NCBI GenBank assembly: GCA_964578835.1
Contig: CAZOEL010000005.1
Location: forward strand, 68,059 to 132,058
From: CAZOEL01 sp964578835
GTDB lineage: Bacteria; Desulfobacterota; Syntrophobacteria; Syntrophobacterales; Syntrophobacteraceae
DNA length: 64,000 bases
Direction of reading: 5' to 3'
Shown here: one piece after another, positions 61,337 to 64,000 of the stretch
How positions within the stretch are numbered: the stretch's first letter is position 1
Layout of the letters: every line of letters begins with the position of its first letter
Made by a program: the position numbers and the translations under genes
Notes under the pieces: generated by a model
What the model was told of the DNA's origin: nothing
What the model saw: the letters and a program-made list of their open reading frames with translations, nothing else
The model's database searches: none

Positions 61337-61720
61337 GTGACGTACAAAGATATGACAGCATTGGTCGTGGATGATTTCTCCACCATGCGCCGCATAGTAA
61401 AGAATATTCTGCGTGATTTGGAGTTCAAGAATATCCTCGAGGCGGATGACGGGGCGACGGCAGTTCAGGTGTTGAGCAGTCAGAAAGTCGATCTGATTGT
61501 CTCGGATTGGAACATGCCCAAGATGAACGGTCTGGAGCTTCTCAAATACGTTCGCTCCAATGACCATATCAAGGATACGCCCTTTCTGATGATAACGGCC
61601 GAAGCTCAGAAGGAGAACATCATTGAGGCGGTTAAGGCGAAGGTGAGCAATTACATAGTAAAACCATTCACTGCAGCCACTTTGGCTGAAAAATTAGCCA
61701 AAATCGTGCCTCAGGCCTAG
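61337..61720 (+). CDS. cheY: Chemotaxis response regulator CheY
   Basis: 127 residues, single receiver: LVVDDFSTMRRIVKNIL, DLIVSDWNMPKMNGLEL, PFLMITAEAQ, NYIVKPFTA. These residues match CheY of flagellar systems closely (SDWNMP and AEAQ are hallmarks). Starts at GTG 61337 with AAGGAGT 5 nt before it. Its phosphorylated form binds FliM at the switch. Followed by cheA after 28 nt; a gap of about 195 nt separates it from cheB. Confidence 0.95.
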   Translation: MTYKDMTALVVDDFSTMRRIVKNILRDLEFKNILEADDGATAVQVLSSQKVDLIVSDWNMPKMNGLELLKYVRSNDHIKDTPFLMITAEAQKENIIEAVKAKVSNYIVKPFTAATLAEKLAKIVPQA

Positions 61721-61748
61721 TAAGGCCATTCGGGAGGATTTCAGAACA

Positions 61749-63962
61749 ATGCGGGAAATCATTGATAAGCTCGCCTGTGGTGTGGTCAATGGTCCGGATG
61801 ACATGATGGGCATAGGGGAATGCCTCAACCTTCTGGATGACCTGGAGAAAGCTTGTGAGCCGACCTTTTCTCACTCGGAGACGATCGAGCAGCTACGCGG
61901 TCTGTTTAATGGCATAATACTCGCCGAATCAAAAGATCCCGCTGCGGACTGGGGGACCATCGGCAGTCTTATCGGAATCCTGGCCAGATGCGCAGGCGAT
62001 GATCCCACGGTTATGGAGAAAACAGTCGGGGTAGCCTCGACCGATGAGACGACCGCATCTTTATCCCCGTCTGGTCAAGAGTATCCCGAGAGCCCGTCTT
62101 CCAATCCCGATTGGGAAGCCATTCAGAAGCTCATGGAGGAGGTCTGTGAGGAAAAGCCCGAAGAAAGCTCCATGGATGATGCTTGTTCGGGCGCCGGTCC
62201 CGATTCCATGGATGCGGGCGACTCCGGTGAAGAGCAGGCCGATATGTTAGATGTGCAGGATGCTGAGCTGCTTCGAGATTTTTTGGAAGAGGCGAAAGAG
62301 CATTTGTCATCTATCGAGTTGAACCTGCTTTCTCTGGAAGAAGACCCGGAGAACCTGGAAGCCATCAACGCCATATTCAGGCCTTTCCATAGCATCAAAG
62401 GGGTTGCGGGATTTCTCAACCTCAAGACAATCCACACCCTCAGCCATGAAGTCGAGAATCTGTTGGATGAAGCGCGTTCCGCAAAGCTGCAGATTACCGA
62501 TGACGTGATCGATATCATTCTGAAGGCCGTCGACATCCTCAAAGGGTTGCTGGGCGATGTTGAGGTGTCCCTCAGCGGGGGAGCTGAAAAGGTTGTTTCT
62601 TCCAGTGTGGTTTCCGCGTTCATGGATCGGCTCAAAACTTTTCATGAAGGAGAAGTTGCGGACTCTCCCGCCGCCGTTCGGAAAGTCGGAGAGATATTAG
62701 TCGATCGAGGCGTCGTGAATGTCGAGGATGTAGAGGAAGCCGCCCTTCAGAGCAAGGCTGCGGGCAAAAAGCTTGGCGAAGAGCTCATAGACAAAGGGGC
62801 GGCGACGCCAAGGGATATCGCTCTCGCCATCAGAGAGCAGCGCCACGCTAAAGAGAGCGCGGCTCATGTCCGGATCGATACGCAAAAGCTTGATAACCTT
62901 GTGGATATGGTGGGCGAGCTTGTCATCGCTCAATCCATGGTGCTGCAGAATCCCGAATTGCAGCGATGCAAAGATCAGAAGCTGCAGAAAGACAGCGTCC
63001 AGCTTCGCAGAATTACCAATGAGCTGCAGCGCATCTCTATGTCCATGCGCATGATTCCCATAAAGAGCACCTTTCAGAAAATGATTCGGCTTGTCAGAGA
63101 CCTTTCCAAAAAGTCGGGAAAGGAAGCTGTGCTGGAGATGAGGGGGGAAGAGACGGAAATAGACCGCAACATGGTGGAGGAGATCTACGAGCCTCTCGTT
63201 CATATGATAAGAAATGCCGTCGATCACGGGATTGAAGCGCCCGAGGTCCGGCGGCAGGCGGGCAAGGATGAAAGAGGAACTGTTCTGATCGGCGCAGAGC
63301 AGAAGGGCGGCAATATAATCATTGACATCAAAGATGATGGGAAAGGGATAGATCCCCAGAAGGTTCGAGCTTCTGCGATCCAGCGCAATATTATATCCCC
63401 TGAGGACCAGATGGATGACAGATCTCTTTGCGAGCTCATATTCCATGCCGGCTTCTCCACAAAGGAGGTCATCACGGATGTATCCGGCCGCGGGGTGGGA
63501 ATGGACGTGGTTAAGAAGAGCGTTGAGCGACTCCGTGGAAAGATAGAAATTTTCAACTCGCCCGGAAAAGGCTGTCACTTCCAATTCAAGCTCCCTCTCA
63601 CCATGGCGATCATTGACGGTATGATCATTCATGTGGGAACCGAAAGGTATGTGGTTCCAACAGTTGCTCTCAAAGAGTCTTTCCGGCCTTCCAGAGATAT
63701 CTACATGACGGTTCATGGCAAAGGGGAAACGATAAAGGTGCGCAATAGCCTGATGCCCCTCATTCGCCTTCATCAGGTTTTTGGGGTTGAGCCCAAATAT
63801 GCGGAGCCGTGGGAAGGGCTTCTATTGGTGGTCAACGAGGACGGTCATTCATACTGTTTGATGGCTGACGAGATAGCGGGGCGTCAGGAAGTGGTCATCA
63901 AGAGCCTTGGATCTTCTCTTCGCAATGTCTCCGGGGTCTCAGGGGCAATGCTGTTGAATTAA
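61749..63962 (+). CDS. cheA: Chemotaxis histidine kinase CheA (C-terminus short)
   Basis: 737 residues. An N-terminal 170-residue acidic segment of unknown fold precedes the HPt domain (phospho-His214 in FRPFHSIKGVAGFL). Then a segment KVGEILVDRGVVNVEDVEEA (about 315-365), the dimerisation helix (RIDTQKLDNLVDMVGELVIAQ), the ATPase domain (EPLVHMIRNAVDHGIE; IIIDIKDDGKGID; GRGVGMDVVKK) and a CheW-like domain from about 610. It ends at GVSGAMLLN, some 20 residues before the usual end, where CheA proteins continue GDGxVxLILD. So the P5 domain lacks its last strands. Ribosome-binding site GGAGG is clear. No cheW or receptor gene is in the window. Confidence 0.93.
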   Translation: MREIIDKLACGVVNGPDDMMGIGECLNLLDDLEKACEPTFSHSETIEQLRGLFNGIILAESKDPAADWGTIGSLIGILARCAGDDPTVMEKTVGVASTDETTASLSPSGQEYPESPSSNPDWEAIQKLMEEVCEEKPEESSMDDACSGAGPDSMDAGDSGEEQADMLDVQDAELLRDFLEEAKEHLSSIELNLLSLEEDPENLEAINAIFRPFHSIKGVAGFLNLKTIHTLSHEVENLLDEARSAKLQITDDVIDIILKAVDILKGLLGDVEVSLSGGAEKVVSSSVVSAFMDRLKTFHEGEVADSPAAVRKVGEILVDRGVVNVEDVEEAALQSKAAGKKLGEELIDKGAATPRDIALAIREQRHAKESAAHVRIDTQKLDNLVDMVGELVIAQSMVLQNPELQRCKDQKLQKDSVQLRRITNELQRISMSMRMIPIKSTFQKMIRLVRDLSKKSGKEAVLEMRGEETEIDRNMVEEIYEPLVHMIRNAVDHGIEAPEVRRQAGKDERGTVLIGAEQKGGNIIIDIKDDGKGIDPQKVRASAIQRNIISPEDQMDDRSLCELIFHAGFSTKEVITDVSGRGVGMDVVKKSVERLRGKIEIFNSPGKGCHFQFKLPLTMAIIDGMIIHVGTERYVVPTVALKESFRPSRDIYMTVHGKGETIKVRNSLMPLIRLHQVFGVEPKYAEPWEGLLLVVNEDGHSYCLMADEIAGRQEVVIKSLGSSLRNVSGVSGAMLLN

Positions 63963-64000
63963 GCATTGGCAGCACTTGCCACCTTCTTAGTCTTAGAAGA

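Overview
The window reads as one chromosome segment of a motile, flagellated Gram-negative bacterium. It carries an outer-membrane porin, a complete export-type flagellin/cap/chaperone set, a chemotaxis operon with CheD and CheX, and a cobalamin-dependent acyl-CoA mutase with its GTPase chaperone. This combination fits an anaerobic Desulfobacterota (deltaproteobacterial) lineage. That placement is inferred from gene content only; no rRNA or other marker gene is present.

Layout. (1) 0.4-3.2 kb, + strand: a porin with a strong terminator and an orphan protein with a C-terminal J domain. (2) 3.6-7.1 kb, - strand: gmd, a GDP-fucose/colitose-synthase-like SDR and a ColD-like dehydratase, which together look like a GDP-3,6-dideoxyhexose (colitose-type) pathway. 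(3) 7.3-10.5 kb, - strand: a split B12 acyl-CoA mutase and a MeaB GTPase; the large subunit has the Phe/Gln active-site pair of isobutyryl-CoA mutase, not the Tyr/Arg pair of methylmalonyl-CoA mutase. (4) 10.7-13.2 kb: a radical SAM protein and an HD-GYP phosphodiesterase. (5) 13.2-17.0 kb, - strand: a FliT-position protein, two tandem FliS, FliD and a short flagellin. (6) 17.1-47.0 kb, - strand: about 30 kb of densely packed glycan genes. (7) 47.4-51.2 kb: a 225-bp MITE-like element with a perfect 9-bp target duplication, an Uma2 nuclease, asnB and flaG. (8) 51.3-64 kb, + strand: palindromic repeats, a lipoprotein, a two-response-regulator/HD-GYP signalling operon, an atypical histidine kinase, two small proteins, and the chemotaxis cluster cheR-cheD-RR-cheX-cheD2-cheB-cheY-cheA.

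The glycan island lies exactly between flaG and fliC, on the same strand as both, so flagellin glycosylation is the most economical explanation. It holds CDP-3,6-dideoxyhexose genes (rfbF, rfbG, rfbH, the last with all four predicted Fe-S cysteines), three tandem radical SAM/SPASM proteins, two C-methyltransferase-like proteins, an acetolactate-synthase-like TPP enzyme, a short NeuB-like synthase with a HAD phosphatase, an SDR, and a series of large multidomain glycosyltransferases, several fused to TPR-like regions. One of these ends in a GT11 (fucosyltransferase-type) domain that could use the GDP-sugar made at 3.6-7.1 kb. The sugar itself cannot be named from sequence; a branched (C-methyl or two-carbon) 3,6-dideoxyhexose assembled with radical chemistry is the working hypothesis, and this is the best candidate for an undescribed system here.

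Five sigma-28-like promoters (TAAAG-like -35, 12-nt spacer, CCGAT-core -10) can be read upstream of fliC, fliD, flaG, the response-regulator operon and cheR, tying these units into one late-flagellar regulon. Further oddities are a second CheD with Ser in place of the catalytic Cys, and a CheA that stops short of the usual end of its CheW-like domain.
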